Assembly (NCBI GenBank): GCA_003220345.1
Contig: QHSC01000114.1
Span: 1 to 35,643 of the forward strand
Source: Candidatus Rokuibacteriota bacterium
GTDB taxonomy: Bacteria > Methylomirabilota > Methylomirabilia > Rokubacteriales > CSP1-6
Length of the DNA stretch: 35,643 nt
Direction of reading: 5' to 3'
Shown: positions 6,905 to 18,960 of the stretch, in pieces
Numbering within the stretch: the first letter of the stretch is position 1
How the letters are laid out: each line of letters starts with the position of its first letter
The notes under the pieces: model-generated
Databases searched by the model: none
What the model was told of the DNA's origin: nothing
The model's input: the letters and a program-made list of their open reading frames with translations, nothing else
Position numbers and translations under genes: made by a program

Positions 6905-7974
6905 TAGACCTTCAGGATCTCGTACTCGGTGGTCCGCTGCACCGGGGTGAAGCCCGCCTCGCGGATCAAGGCGATGATCTCGTCGACGGTCACCTTGTTG
7001 ACGAAATCGGCGGCGGCGTGGACGTTCTCCTCGAAGAGCGTGCCTCCGAAATCGTCGGAGCCCCAGTGCAGGGCGACCTGACCCGTCCGCTTGCCCTCGG
7101 AGAACCACGAGGCCTGCACGTGCGCGAAATTGTCGAGGTACAGCCGGGAGGCGGCGAGCATCCGCAGATAGGCGTTGGGGCCCTTGTACGTCTTGATCCA
7201 CTTTTCCAGGAGCGTATTGCCCGGCTTGAAGGACCAGGGCACGAAGGCCGTGAAGCCTCCATGCTCGTCCTGGAGATCGCGGATGAACTCCCAGTGGTCC
7301 ACGACATCCTCGGGCAACTCCACGTGGCCGTACATCATGGTCGCGGTGGATCGGAATCCCTGGCGATGAGCCTCGCGATGAACGTCGAGCCAGGCCCGCG
7401 GGCCGCCCTTCTTGGGCTCGATACGCTTGCGCACGCGCTCGGACAGGACTTCGGCCCCGCCTCCGGGCAAGGTCGTCTGTCCTGCCGCCTTGAGCCGGGC
7501 GAGGACCTCGGGCATGGAGAGCCTCGACACCTCGGCCATGGTCATGATCTCTGAGGCCGTGAAGAAGTGCGGCGTCACCTCGGGGAAGCGGCGTCGTGTC
7601 TCCGTCACGAGGGACAGGTAGTAGTCGAGAGGGAGGGCAGGATTGTGGCCGCCCTGCAGGAGGACGGTGGTCGCGCCGTTCCGGGCCGCGGAGTCGATCT
7701 TCTCCAGCACCTGCTCGACGGTGAGCGTCCAGGCCTCGGAGTCCCCGGGCTTCCGGTAGAAGGCGCAGAACTGGCAGTCGGTGACGCAGACGTTGGTGTA
7801 GTTGGGGTTCGAGTCGATCACGAAGCTGACCTGCCGCTCCGGATGCAGACGGAAGCGTGTCTCCTGGGCGAGGGCCCCCAGCTCGACGAGGGGGGCGTCC
7901 GTGAGCAGCCACCGGCCCTCGGCGCGGTCGAGCCGCTTGCCCGCCTCCACCTTGGCCCGGATCTCCGCGAGCAC
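6901..7974 (-). CDS. mqnC: Cyclic dehypoxanthinyl futalosine synthase MqnC (radical SAM)
   Basis: MqnC is a radical-SAM enzyme that cyclises dehypoxanthine futalosine in menaquinone synthesis. The 357-residue protein carries the 4Fe-4S motif CxxxCxxC at Cys63, Cys67 and Cys70, inside NYTNVCVTDCQFCAFYR, whose AFYR ending is typical of MqnC. Further family blocks are LLQGGHNPALPLDYY, TTLPGGGAEVLSERVRK and SDDFGGTLFEENVH. I chose GTG 7974: it lies one base after the mqnE stop and has GGAG five bases upstream. A longer frame back to 8025 would overlap mqnE and lacks support. It forms an operon with mqnE, presumably under the mqnE promoter. Confidence 0.96.
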   Translation of the reverse strand: MLAEIRAKVEAGKRLDRAEGRWLLTDAPLVELGALAQETRFRLHPERQVSFVIDSNPNYTNVCVTDCQFCAFYRKPGDSEAWTLTVEQVLEKIDSAARNGATTVLLQGGHNPALPLDYYLSLVTETRRRFPEVTPHFFTASEIMTMAEVSRLSMPEVLARLKAAGQTTLPGGGAEVLSERVRKRIEPKKGGPRAWLDVHREAHRQGFRSTATMMYGHVELPEDVVDHWEFIRDLQDEHGGFTAFVPWSFKPGNTLLEKWIKTYKGPNAYLRMLAASRLYLDNFAHVQASWFSEGKRTGQVALHWGSDDFGGTLFEENVHAAADFVNKVTVDEIIALIREAGFTPVQRTTEYEILKVY

Positions 7975-7975
7975 G

Positions 7976-9079
7976 CTAGCTCCAGACCTTGACGACGTTG
8001 TAGAGAGCGTCGCGCTCGACGGCAACCTTTCCCGCGTCGTGGATCATCCGCAAGACCTGCTCCCGGGCCAGGCCAGGGGGGCTCGCCGCTTGGGCCATGT
8101 GGGCGATCTTCTCGTCTTCCAGCGTGCCGTTGACGTCGGAGGCACCGAAGTGGAGCGCCACGGAGGCGGTTTCCTCGCCGATCATGACCCAGTACGCCTC
8201 GATGTGCGGGAAGTTGTCGAGGAGGAGCCGCGAGGCCGCGATGGTGCGCAGGTCGTCCGTGGGCGGCGTCTGGCGCGGCACCAGCTTCGTGTTGCCGATC
8301 TGGTAGGCGAGCGGGATGAAGGTCAGGAAGCCGCCCGAGACATCCTGCTGCGCGCGGAGGCGGAGCAGGTGCTCCACGCGCTCGGCCATGGTCTCGATGT
8401 GGCCGTAGAGCATGGTCGCATTGGTCTTGATGCCCAGGGAGTGCGCGATGCCGTGGATCTCGAGCCAGCGATCGGCATTGGCCTTGCCCGTGTAATGCAG
8501 CGCTTTCTGGAGCCGCGGGGAGAAGATCTCGGCGCCGCCACCGGGCATGGAGTGCAGGCCAGCGTTCTTGAGCCGCGCCAGGGCCTCGCGCGGCTCGATC
8601 TTCCAGCGCCTCCAGATATAGTCGATCTCGGCCGCCGTGAAGGCCTTGATCTGGGTCTCGGGGCGGGCCGCGTGAATGGCGGCGATGAGCCGCTCGTAGT
8701 ACTCGAAGGGCCAGTCGGGATGATGGCCGCCCACGATGTGAGCCTCGCGCGTGCCCGGCTTGATCATCTCCAGCACGTCCTCGATGGAGTTCTCGAAGGC
8801 GCCCTCTTCGCCCTTCTTCCGGGCGAAGTCACAGAAGGAGCAGGACAGCACGCAGACATTGGTCGGATTCACGTACCGGTTGAGGACGAAGAAGACCTGC
8901 TCTCCGTGCCGGCGCGACTTGGCGAAGTCGGCCATCCGCCCGAGGCCGTGGAGATCCTCCGTCTCGAAGAGGAGAAGACCGTCTTCCCGGCTGAGCCGCT
9001 GGCCGGCGCGCACCTTGTCCCAGAGCGGCGACAGGCGAGAGTCTCGGAAGAGGGCCGGACCAGCATCGGCAGCGAGCAT
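7976..9079 (-). CDS. mqnE: Aminofutalosine synthase MqnE (radical SAM)
   Basis: MqnE joins 3-[(1-carboxyvinyl)oxy]benzoate and SAM to make 6-amino-6-deoxyfutalosine, the first committed nucleoside of the futalosine pathway. The 367-residue protein has the radical-SAM cluster motif at Cys76, Cys80 and Cys83 in VNPTNVCVLSCSFCDFARKKG; the CDFAR ending and the later HIVGGHHPDWPFEYYE are characteristic of MqnE rather than MqnC. HSMPGGGAEIFSPR and GASDVNGTLEDEKI are the other conserved blocks. ATG 9079 has AGGAGG four bases upstream. It is the first gene of a two-gene operon with mqnC. Its promoter and a perfect palindrome lie at 9101-9150. Confidence 0.96.
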   Translation of the reverse strand: MLAADAGPALFRDSRLSPLWDKVRAGQRLSREDGLLLFETEDLHGLGRMADFAKSRRHGEQVFFVLNRYVNPTNVCVLSCSFCDFARKKGEEGAFENSIEDVLEMIKPGTREAHIVGGHHPDWPFEYYERLIAAIHAARPETQIKAFTAAEIDYIWRRWKIEPREALARLKNAGLHSMPGGGAEIFSPRLQKALHYTGKANADRWLEIHGIAHSLGIKTNATMLYGHIETMAERVEHLLRLRAQQDVSGGFLTFIPLAYQIGNTKLVPRQTPPTDDLRTIAASRLLLDNFPHIEAYWVMIGEETASVALHFGASDVNGTLEDEKIAHMAQAASPPGLAREQVLRMIHDAGKVAVERDALYNVVKVWS

Positions 9080-9100
9080 GAGACCTCCTGGGATGGGGTT

Positions 9101-9120
9101 CAGACCGACCGGTCGGTCTG
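9101..9120. promoter_or_regulatory. Perfect 20-bp palindrome, probable TetR-type operator
   Basis: The sequence CAGACCGACCGGTCGGTCTG is its own reverse complement over all 20 positions. It begins directly after the -10 box of the mqnE promoter and so covers the transcription start; bound protein would block initiation. Cores of the ACCGACCGGTCGGT type are a common form for TetR-family operators (from memory, similar to that reported for Thermus PfmR). I noticed no second copy in the window. Confidence 0.75.
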
Positions 9121-9150
9121 ATTCTAAGTGCGCGTCTTTCAGGCTGTCAA
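9121..9150 (-). promoter_or_regulatory. Promoter of the mqnE-mqnC operon
   Basis: On the minus strand, TTGACA (complement of 9145-9150, a perfect -35) and TAGAAT (complement of 9121-9126, one mismatch to TATAAT) are separated by 18 nt. Transcription would start near 9113-9115, giving a leader of about 35 nt that contains AGGAGG. This is the closest match to a consensus housekeeping promoter in the window. Confidence 0.8.
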
Positions 9151-9182
9151 GGAATCGCCGAACGAAGCGTCTCGGCTCCCAG

Positions 9183-10331
9183 CTACGTCGAGTGCGGAGC
9201 GATGCTCGTCTGGTATGCCGCCTCGGAGATCAGGCGCCAGTCGTTGCTCTGGGCCTGGAACTTGCCCATGGACGCGTATGCCTTGCGCCCGACCGGGCTC
9301 TTCTCCGATTCGTCCCGGAGCACCTGCTCCGAGACCCGTCTGAGCTCCTTCAGGGTGCTGCTGGAGAGGGAGAGAATGTCTACCTTGCCCTTGAAATCCG
9401 TCCGTAGCCGCGCAAGCGCGAGGGCATTCTTCTGCTCGTACTCGGCGAGCCCAGTCATCTGAACGCTCTGGCAGGCGTACTCCACGATGTAGCGAAGCTC
9501 GGAGGGGAGCGCCTCGTACGCCTTGCGGTTGAAGGTCAGCTCGGTGGTCGAGCCGGGCTCGTGCCAGCTCGGATAGTAGTAGTAGCGCGCGACCGCCGGG
9601 AGGCCGAGGCGGATGTCGTCGTGGGGCCCGACCCACTCGGCCGCGTCGATCACGCCCCGCTCGAGGGCCGCGGTGATCTCGTTGCCCGGAGTGAGGACGA
9701 CGATCGTTCCCAGCGCACCGAGGATTTTCCCGCCGATCCCCTGGATGCGCATCTTGAGATCCTTGAATGCGGACGGGCTGCCGAGCTTCTTCCGGAACCA
9801 TCCCGCCATTTGCATCCCGGTGGAGGGCCCGGGACGGGGAAGCAGGTTGAAAGGCGCGTACCCTTCCTCCCACAGCTTGAGCCCGTCACCGTAGAGCAGC
9901 CACGACATCATGCCCTGGCCATTGGGGCCGAACGGCACCTTCGAGAACCACAGGAAGCCCGGGTCCTTGGCCGTCCAGTAGTGCGACGAGCCGAAGAAAG
10001 CCTCGATGGTGCCCTGGGAGCAGGCATCGAAACACGCCCCCGTCGCCATGATCTCGCCGCCCGCGTGCACTTGGATCTTGAGACGGCCGCCGCTCATCTC
10101 GTCGACGATGCGGGTAAAGCGCTGGGCGGAACCAAGGAGAAGGTCGAGGTTGGGCAGCCACGCCGTGGACATCCTCCACTGAAACCGGGACTGGGCCTGG
10201 ACCATGGGCGCGTCCACGGAGGCCGCGGCGCCCGCGGCTACGCGAAGCCGGCGATGAAGCGATCGAGGAAGAGATTGTAGCAAGCTGGTGTGCGCTCGGC
10301 GCTCGACGTCGGCGGAGTCGAGGGCCGGCAC
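9183..10331 (-). CDS. TRAP transporter solute-binding protein (DctP/TakP type)
   Basis: A periplasmic solute-binding protein of the TRAP family, closest in style to TakP-type proteins that bind 2-oxo or other carboxylic acids. Landmarks are RFQWRMSTAW at the mature N-terminus, GGRLKIQVHAGGEI, GLKMRIQG-like FKDLKMRIQGIGGKIL, ALERGVIDAAEWVGPHDD and TFNRKAYEALPSELRYIVEYA. The start is uncertain: GTG 10331 lacks a ribosome binding site, and the first 45 residues form an untidy signal region (HRRLRVAAGAAASVDAPMVQAQ) that resembles a twin-arginine peptide with part of its RRxFL box missing. TTG 10283 is another candidate. No dctQ or dctM membrane genes are nearby, so its membrane partner must lie elsewhere or be lost. 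Confidence 0.88.
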   Translation of the reverse strand: MPALDSADVERRAHTSLLQSLPRSLHRRLRVAAGAAASVDAPMVQAQSRFQWRMSTAWLPNLDLLLGSAQRFTRIVDEMSGGRLKIQVHAGGEIMATGACFDACSQGTIEAFFGSSHYWTAKDPGFLWFSKVPFGPNGQGMMSWLLYGDGLKLWEEGYAPFNLLPRPGPSTGMQMAGWFRKKLGSPSAFKDLKMRIQGIGGKILGALGTIVVLTPGNEITAALERGVIDAAEWVGPHDDIRLGLPAVARYYYYPSWHEPGSTTELTFNRKAYEALPSELRYIVEYACQSVQMTGLAEYEQKNALALARLRTDFKGKVDILSLSSSTLKELRRVSEQVLRDESEKSPVGRKAYASMGKFQAQSNDWRLISEAAYQTSIAPHST

Positions 10332-10386
10332 GTCAAGAATATCACAAGTTTATGCGACGTCCGGTGACGTGCTATCCTTGCCCTCC

Positions 10387-10839
10387 GTGAGCAGCCCAGA
10401 CGCCGCCTTCTTCGAAGATCTCAAGGTCGGCCAGGAGTACATCTCTCCCGGCCGCACGGTGACCGAGACGGACGTCATGATCTTCGCGGGGCTTTCCGGA
10501 GACTACAACGTGCTCCACACCGACGCCGAGCACATGAAGGGGTCACTCTTCGGCGAGCGGATTGCCCATGGGCTCCTCGGCCTCGCCATCCAGCAAGGCC
10601 TCGCCTCGCGCGGGGAGCCCGCGGCCGCCCACGGGCTGTTGGCCGCGGTCAAGTGGAAGTTCAAGGGCCCCATCCGGCTCGGGGACACGATCCACGTCCG
10701 CTCACGCATTGTGGGGCTCAAGGAAGGCGTCGAACCCGGACAACAGCTCGTCACCGTCGAGCGTCAGGTCATGAACCAGCACGGTGAGGTGGTGCAGGAG
10801 GGCGAGACCGAGCACGTGCTCGGGAGCCGCAAGCCATGA
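10387..10839 (+). CDS. MaoC family dehydratase, catalytically competent
   Basis: A 150-residue single hot-dog-domain protein of the (R)-specific enoyl-CoA hydratase/MaoC family. The hydratase motif is intact: FAGLSGDYNVLHTD places the catalytic pair at Asp39 and His44, followed by FGERIAHGLLGLAI. Such enzymes hydrate trans-2-enoyl-CoA or related acyl-CoAs in the cytosol. I chose GTG 10387, where homology starts (AAFFEDLKVGQEY); the frame is open further upstream but there it overlaps the divergent TRAP gene. No strong ribosome binding site is present. The next gene overlaps by 4 nt (ATGA) and encodes a related fold without the catalytic His, so the two products probably work together. Confidence 0.92.
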   Translation: MSSPDAAFFEDLKVGQEYISPGRTVTETDVMIFAGLSGDYNVLHTDAEHMKGSLFGERIAHGLLGLAIQQGLASRGEPAAAHGLLAAVKWKFKGPIRLGDTIHVRSRIVGLKEGVEPGQQLVTVERQVMNQHGEVVQEGETEHVLGSRKP

Positions 10840-11276
10840 GCTCCCCCCGCATCGACACCTCGGTCGCTCCGAGCCAGGTGTACTTCGAGGACGTCGAGCT
10901 CAACGTACCCCTGGAGACGCCGGGGATGACGCTCACCGCGGCGCACGTGGCGCTGTTCACAGGTGTGGCCCAGGACGTGAGCCCTCGCGACGACGGGTTC
11001 GTGCCCGATCTCCTGCCGCTCTGTATCTCGTCCGGGCTCGGGTGGCGCGTGCCCCGTCCGCCGCTCGCCGTCCTGGCGTTCATGGGATTCGAGTGGCGCT
11101 TCCTCCTGCCTCTGCGCGTCGGAGACACGATACGGAGCATCTCGGTCACGAACACGAAGCGCTCCCTGCGTGAAGGCGGCGTGGTGATCGAAGAGCGGCG
11201 GATCGTCAATCAGCGCGGAGAGACCACGCAGGCGGGCAAGCTGACCCTGCTCGTGGCGAAGCGCCCGAAGCCATGA
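10836..11276 (+). CDS. MaoC-like hot-dog protein lacking the catalytic His
   Basis: A 146-residue MaoC-fold protein. It shares the family outline: YFEDVELNVPLETPGMTLTAAHVALFTGVAQD, then FLLPLRVGDTIRSISVTNTKRS and a C-terminal VNQRGETTQAGKLTLLV strand. At the hydratase motif it keeps Asp47 but has Asp52 where the catalytic His should be, and the IAHG block is replaced by ISSGLGW. It is probably not catalytic alone. Its start overlaps the stop of the competent MaoC gene by 4 nt, which suggests translational coupling and a heteromeric enzyme, as known for two-chain hydratases of steroid-degrading actinobacteria. The partner role is inference. Confidence 0.85.
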   Translation: MSSPRIDTSVAPSQVYFEDVELNVPLETPGMTLTAAHVALFTGVAQDVSPRDDGFVPDLLPLCISSGLGWRVPRPPLAVLAFMGFEWRFLLPLRVGDTIRSISVTNTKRSLREGGVVIEERRIVNQRGETTQAGKLTLLVAKRPKP

Positions 11277-12421
11277 CGGACGCCGCGCCCCGCGTCCTCC
11301 TCCTCACCGCCTCCTATGGCTCGGGCCATACGGGCGTGGCGGAGACGCTCGCCCGCGAATTGCAGATCGCCGGCGCCGTGCCCAGCGTGGTCGATCACTT
11401 CCGCGAGCTCGTCCATCCGCGCTTCGACGAGTGGAGCCGCGGGCTCTACTACTGGATCCTCAAGGAAGCGCCCGCGCTCTGGGGCGGGGCGTACTGGGTC
11501 GGCGATCGCCTCAGCGTCTCCTCGCCGCTCCTCCTGGGCTTCAACCGCATCGGAGCGCGCAAGCTGCGACGGCTTCTGAGGGCGGAGCGCTTCGACCACG
11601 TCGTGTCGGTCCACCCGGCGCCGGCGGCGGCGCTGTCGTATCTCCGCGGGCGCGGCGAGCACGTCCCGTCTCACACGACCGTGTTCACGGACTTCGTCGC
11701 CCATACCCAGTGGATCCATCCGCACGTGGACCGCTATTGCGTTCCCGCGGAGGAGATCGCCAACGAGCTCACGGCCAAGGGCCTCCCGCGCGACGGCGTC
11801 CGGGTGACGGGCATTCCCGTGGGTCGCGAGTTCGGCCAGCCCGCGGACCGCGCAGGGGCGCGTCTCTCGCTCGGGCTCTCGCCGCGCCAGCCCATCCTGC
11901 TCTTCATGGATGGCTCGGAGGGCGGCTTCGGAAAGCTCGAGGAGGCGGCCCGGACAGTGCTCGCCATGGAGCAGCCCTTCCAGTCCATCTTCGTCGTGGG
12001 TCGCGAGCGGTCGCTCGAGGCTCGCCTCGGCCAGCTTGCCCGCGGGCGCGAGAGCCGCGTCAAGGTGCTGGGCTTCGTCGACAACGTGCGCCAGCTCATG
12101 GCGGCGGCGGACTTCCTCGTCACCAAGGCGGGAGGTCTCACCCTCACCGAGGCCCTCGCCGCCGAGCTTCCCGTCATCTGCTTCGGGTCGCTGCCCGGCC
12201 AGGAGAGCCGCAATGAGCGCTTCGCCGCCATGGCGGGGGTGGCCCTGGTCGCGAGCTCGGGGGCGCAGCTCCAGCGGGTGATCGGTGCCGCGCTCCGCGA
12301 CTCCGGTCTGCTCCGCAGCATTCGCGAGCGGATCCGGCTCTACCGGCGCCCTCACGCCGCCGAGCAGATCGTGGACTTGATCCTGGAGGGCCGGGCCGCC
12401 CGTCGCGAGCGCGCCTCGTGA
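11273..12421 (+). CDS. MGDG-synthase-like glycosyltransferase (GT28)
   Basis: A 382-residue GT-B glycosyltransferase resembling monogalactosyl-diacylglycerol synthases and bacterial diglucosyl-diacylglycerol synthase UgtP. The N-terminal acceptor domain begins RVLLLTASYGSGHTGVAETLARELQ; the Gly-rich loop and His are typical. HTTVFTDFVAHTQWIHP near residue 140 is the conserved FTDF/HxxW block. The C-terminal nucleotide-sugar domain has PILLFMDGSEGGFGKLEE and DFLVTKAGGLTLTEALAAELPVI near residue 285, the GT28 donor-binding signature. It likely makes glycolipids at the inner face of the membrane. ATG 11273 overlaps the previous stop (ATGA). A deacetylase of the NodB type follows 7 nt downstream, which fits an envelope function for the pair. 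Confidence 0.88.
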   Translation: MTDAAPRVLLLTASYGSGHTGVAETLARELQIAGAVPSVVDHFRELVHPRFDEWSRGLYYWILKEAPALWGGAYWVGDRLSVSSPLLLGFNRIGARKLRRLLRAERFDHVVSVHPAPAAALSYLRGRGEHVPSHTTVFTDFVAHTQWIHPHVDRYCVPAEEIANELTAKGLPRDGVRVTGIPVGREFGQPADRAGARLSLGLSPRQPILLFMDGSEGGFGKLEEAARTVLAMEQPFQSIFVVGRERSLEARLGQLARGRESRVKVLGFVDNVRQLMAAADFLVTKAGGLTLTEALAAELPVICFGSLPGQESRNERFAAMAGVALVASSGAQLQRVIGAALRDSGLLRSIRERIRLYRRPHAAEQIVDLILEGRAARRERAS

Positions 12422-12428
12422 ATCGGGA

Positions 12429-13109
12429 ATGAACCAGGCCGCCTGGCTGCTCCTGCCCCCCGCGGTGTGGGCGGGCTACGCGTGGGGCTCGCACGCGTTG
12501 ACTCTGGCGAGCGCCTGGCGAGGCCCACGCCTCAGCGGCAAGGCCGCGCTCACCTTCGATGACGGACCCGATCCTTCCCATACGCCCCGCGTCCTGGACG
12601 TGCTGGGCGCGCACGGGATCACGGCCACCTTCTTTCTCATCGGCGAGCGGGCGGCTCGGGAGCCCGCCCTGGCGAGAAGGATCGCCGAGGAGGGTCACGA
12701 TCTCGGCAATCACACGTGGAGCCATCGGAGCCTCTGGCTCTCCGGCCCGCGAGAAACCGCCCGCCAGGTCGGACAAGGCCATGCCGCCATCGCGGAGGCG
12801 GCCGGCGCGGCGCCACGCTTCTTCCGCCCCCCCTGGGGCATGACCAATCTCGCCCTTTTTCCCCTCCTGAAAAGGCTCCGGACGCCCTGTGTCTTCTGGA
12901 CGGTGCAGACGGAAGGCAGGCGCCCGGCCGCGGGGGCGCTCCAGATCGAGCGCGCGCGCCGTCGGACGCGCGGGGGAGCCATCCTGGACCTGCACGACGC
13001 CGACGGCGTGCCTGGCGCGGGGGTCCGTCTCCTCGAGGCGTTGCCGGGCATGATCGCGGCCATCAGGAGCCTCGGCCTTTCCCTGGTTCCGCTCCGCGAG
13101 CTGCTGTAG
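12429..13109 (+). CDS. Polysaccharide deacetylase (NodB/CE4 family)
   Basis: A 226-residue CE4 carbohydrate esterase with an N-terminal hydrophobic segment (residues 5-28) that likely anchors it in the membrane with the enzyme outside. All five NodB motifs can be found: TFDDGPD with Asp44 and the metal ligand Asp45; NHTWSH with metal ligands His95 and His99; RPPWG; the Trp segment VFWTVQTEG; and LDLHD near residue 185 with the catalytic His. It would remove N-acetyl groups from a surface or cell-wall polymer; substrate unknown. ATG 12429 follows the glycosyltransferase stop by 7 nt with CGGGA before it. Its TAG stop overlaps TAGAAT (13107-13112), a possible -10 box for ilvD. Confidence 0.92.
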   Translation: MNQAAWLLLPPAVWAGYAWGSHALTLASAWRGPRLSGKAALTFDDGPDPSHTPRVLDVLGAHGITATFFLIGERAAREPALARRIAEEGHDLGNHTWSHRSLWLSGPRETARQVGQGHAAIAEAAGAAPRFFRPPWGMTNLALFPLLKRLRTPCVFWTVQTEGRRPAAGALQIERARRRTRGGAILDLHDADGVPGAGVRLLEALPGMIAAIRSLGLSLVPLRELL

Positions 13110-13147
13110 AATCGCCAGCACCTCGACGTCAGACAAAGGAGTCCGTG

Positions 13148-14839
13148 ATGGCCATCGACCCCCGCCACAAGAGCCGCGTGCTCCTCGAAGGCACGGATCG
13201 CGCCGCCGCGCGCGCCATGATGAAGGCCGTGGGCTTCACCGACCAGGACCTGGCCCGCCCGCAGATCGGAGTGGCCCACTCCTGGATCGGGACGATGCCG
13301 TGCAACTGGAACCACCGCAAGCTCGCGGAGAAGGTGATGCAGGGCGTGCGCGCGGCCGGCGGCACGCCCATCGAGGTCAACACCATCTCCATCACGGACG
13401 GCATCACCATGGGCACCGAGGGGATGAAGGGCTCGCTCATCAGCCGCGAGGTCATCGCCGATTCGGTAGAGCTGGTGGCGCGCAGCCACATGTTCGACGG
13501 CATCGTCACCATCTCGGGCTGCGACAAGACCATCCCCGCCATGACCATGGTGCTGGGCCGGATGAACATCCCGGGCCTCATGCTCTACTGCGGCTCCATC
13601 ATGTTCGGGCGCTTCGCGGGTACCGGGCAATTCGCCAACCGCAACCTGACCATCCAGGACGTCTTCGAGGCGGTGGGCTGCTACAACGCGGGCAAGATCG
13701 ACCTCGAGGAGTTCAAGGCGGTGGAAGACCACGCCTGCCCGGGGGCGGGCGCCTGCGGCGGGCAGTTCACCGCCAACACGATGTCGACCGCCTACGAGAT
13801 GCTCGGGATGTCGCCCATGGGCTGGAATGGCGTCCCCGCGATAGACCCCCGCAAGGAAGAGGTCGCCTTCGAGTGCGGCAAGCTCGTGATGGAGCTCGTG
13901 AACAAGGGGATCACCCCGCGCTCGCTCATCACCCGCAAGAGCCTCGAGAACGCCATCTCGGGCGTGATGGCCACGGGCGGCTCGACCAACGCCGTGCTGC
14001 ATCTGCTCGCCACGGCCAAGGACTTCGGCCTCAGGCTTTCCCTCGATGACTTCGACCGCGTCTCGAGAAAGACTCCGGTGCTCGCCGATCTCAAGCCCTG
14101 GGGCAACTACACGGCGCCGGAGATGTTCCAGGCCGGCGGCATGCCGGTCGTGGCCAAGCGGCTGTTGGAAGCCGGGCTCCTGCACCCGGACGAGAAGACG
14201 GTCACGGGACGCACCATCGGGCAGGAGGCCGCCGCGGCGGTCGAGCCTGCCGGACAGCAGGTGATCAAGTCGCTCAAGGAAGCGCTCAAGCCCACCGGGG
14301 GCATCGCCATCCTGCGTGGCAATCTCGCCCCGGGCGGGTGCGTGATCAAGCTTTCCGGCCAGAGCCGCTACAGCCATCGCGGTCCGGCGCGGGTCTTCGA
14401 GCGCGAGGAAGACGCCTTTCAGGCGGTCAAGAAGGGCAAGATCAAGCCACACGACGTCATCGTCATCCGCTACGAAGGCCCCAAGGGCGGCCCCGGCATG
14501 CGGGAGATGCTGCACGTCACCGGGGCCCTCCAGGGGGCCGGACTCGGCGACACGGTCGCCCTCATGACGGATGGACGATTCTCAGGGGCCACCCACGGCT
14601 TCATGATCGCTCATATCGTCCCCGAGGCGGCCGAGCGCGGACCCATCGCGGCCATCCACAGCGGCGACATCATCAACATCGACGTCAAGAAGCGCCGGCT
14701 CGACGTGGAGATCTCCGCGGCCGAGATGAAGAAGCGCCTCGCCAAGTGGAAGGCGCCCAAGCCCCGCTACACGAGCGGCGTGTTCCACAAGTACGCGATC
14801 ACGGTCGGCAACGCCTCCGAGGGCGCGATCACCGGCTGA
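13148..14839 (+). CDS. ilvD: Dihydroxy-acid dehydratase IlvD
   Basis: IlvD dehydrates 2,3-dihydroxy-3-methylbutanoate (or the methylpentanoate) to the 2-oxo acid in branched-chain amino acid synthesis. The 563-residue protein carries the three Fe-S cluster Cys blocks: [13 protein letters not shown] near residue 50, ISGCDKT near 122 and [18 protein letters not shown] near 200. [36 protein letters not shown] and [12 protein letters not shown] are further signatures. ATG 13148 is well supported by AAAGGAG; longer upstream frames run through the deacetylase gene. No other ilv genes are adjacent; it sits between envelope genes and metH as one of several housekeeping genes. Confidence 0.97.
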   Translation: MAIDPRHKSRVLLEGTDRAAARAMMKAVGFTDQDLARPQIGVAHSWIGTMPCNWNHRKLAEKVMQGVRAAGGTPIEVNTISITDGITMGTEGMKGSLISREVIADSVELVARSHMFDGIVTISGCDKTIPAMTMVLGRMNIPGLMLYCGSIMFGRFAGTGQFANRNLTIQDVFEAVGCYNAGKIDLEEFKAVEDHACPGAGACGGQFTANTMSTAYEMLGMSPMGWNGVPAIDPRKEEVAFECGKLVMELVNKGITPRSLITRKSLENAISGVMATGGSTNAVLHLLATAKDFGLRLSLDDFDRVSRKTPVLADLKPWGNYTAPEMFQAGGMPVVAKRLLEAGLLHPDEKTVTGRTIGQEAAAAVEPAGQQVIKSLKEALKPTGGIAILRGNLAPGGCVIKLSGQSRYSHRGPARVFEREEDAFQAVKKGKIKPHDVIVIRYEGPKGGPGMREMLHVTGALQGAGLGDTVALMTDGRFSGATHGFMIAHIVPEAAERGPIAAIHSGDIINIDVKKRRLDVEISAAEMKKRLAKWKAPKPRYTSGVFHKYAITVGNASEGAITG

Positions 14840-14891
14840 TCGTCGCCCGCCCCCGCTCGGTGTTCCGGCGCCCGTGAGCTAGAATGGGCGC

Positions 14892-18329
<3,438 letters not shown>

Positions 18330-18330
18330 C

Positions 18331-18960
18331 TTGCCCATCTCACCGAGGTTCCTGGGACTGCTCGAGGCCGAGGGTCTCGGGGCGATGCGGGGGCTCGACG
18401 TCGGCTGCGGTACGGGGCGGCTGACCTTCTGGCTTGCCGCGCGCGCGCGGCAAGTCGTGGGCCTCGACAGGGAACCCGCCGCGATCAAGGAAGCGCGACG
18501 TCTGGCCGAGCAGGCCCAGGTCGGGAACGTCGACTTCATCGAAGCGGATGCCGAGCGCGAGGAATACCATCGCTTCGCTCCGGACATCGTGACGGCCCAT
18601 CTCTGCGCCTCCGACGCCATCATCGAGCGCGCGGCCCGGGCCCTTCGCTCCGGCCGCTGTCTCGGCATGGTCGCCTTCCACGTCGACCAGTGGAAGGAGA
18701 CGGGGAAGGTCTCGCGCTTCGCCTACGATGAGGCACGCATGGAGCGGAGCCTCAAGGCCCAGGGCCTGGTGCCCGAGGCTCTCGAGGTCGAGCGAGAGGT
18801 GAAGCGCTTCGCGTCGGTCGAGGAAGGCCTGGCCGCCGCGGTGGGCCTCGAGGACGCCTGGCGCGCCGACGGTCGGTGGTTCCGCTACATTGCCTTTCTC
18901 GAGGGCGGGGGGCGCACCCTCACGCGGGCACATCTCATCGTCAGGGCCCGCAAATCGTGA
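18331..18960 (+). CDS. Class I SAM-dependent methyltransferase
   Basis: A 209-residue methyltransferase with the SAM-binding glycine loop GLDVGCGTGRLTFWLA at residues 21-36, the acidic strand-2 end VVGLDREP near 42-49, and motif II/III features FIEADAE and PDIVTAHLC. It lacks obvious substrate-recognition motifs. The start is TTG 18331, one base after the metH stop; there is little N-terminal sequence before motif I, so it is a compact form. It overlaps queG by 4 nt (GTGA at 18957-18960). The context of MetH, which supplies methionine for SAM, and the queuosine enzyme may hint at RNA or small-molecule methylation, but the substrate is not readable. Confidence 0.85.
   Translation: MPISPRFLGLLEAEGLGAMRGLDVGCGTGRLTFWLAARARQVVGLDREPAAIKEARRLAEQAQVGNVDFIEADAEREEYHRFAPDIVTAHLCASDAIIERAARALRSGRCLGMVAFHVDQWKETGKVSRFAYDEARMERSLKAQGLVPEALEVEREVKRFASVEEGLAAAVGLEDAWRADGRWFRYIAFLEGGGRTLTRAHLIVRARKS

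Noticed and set aside
9157-9176. GCCGA/TCGGC stem as terminator of the TRAP gene
   Set aside because: There is no T-rich tail and the stem is only five base pairs.
12716-13147. Upstream in-frame extension of ilvD through the deacetylase gene
   Set aside because: IlvD homology starts at 13148 with a good AAAGGAG; the extension is out-of-frame deacetylase sequence.
14840-14891. Cobalamin or SAM riboswitch before metH
   Set aside because: The gap is 52 nt, too short for either class, and no conserved box is visible.
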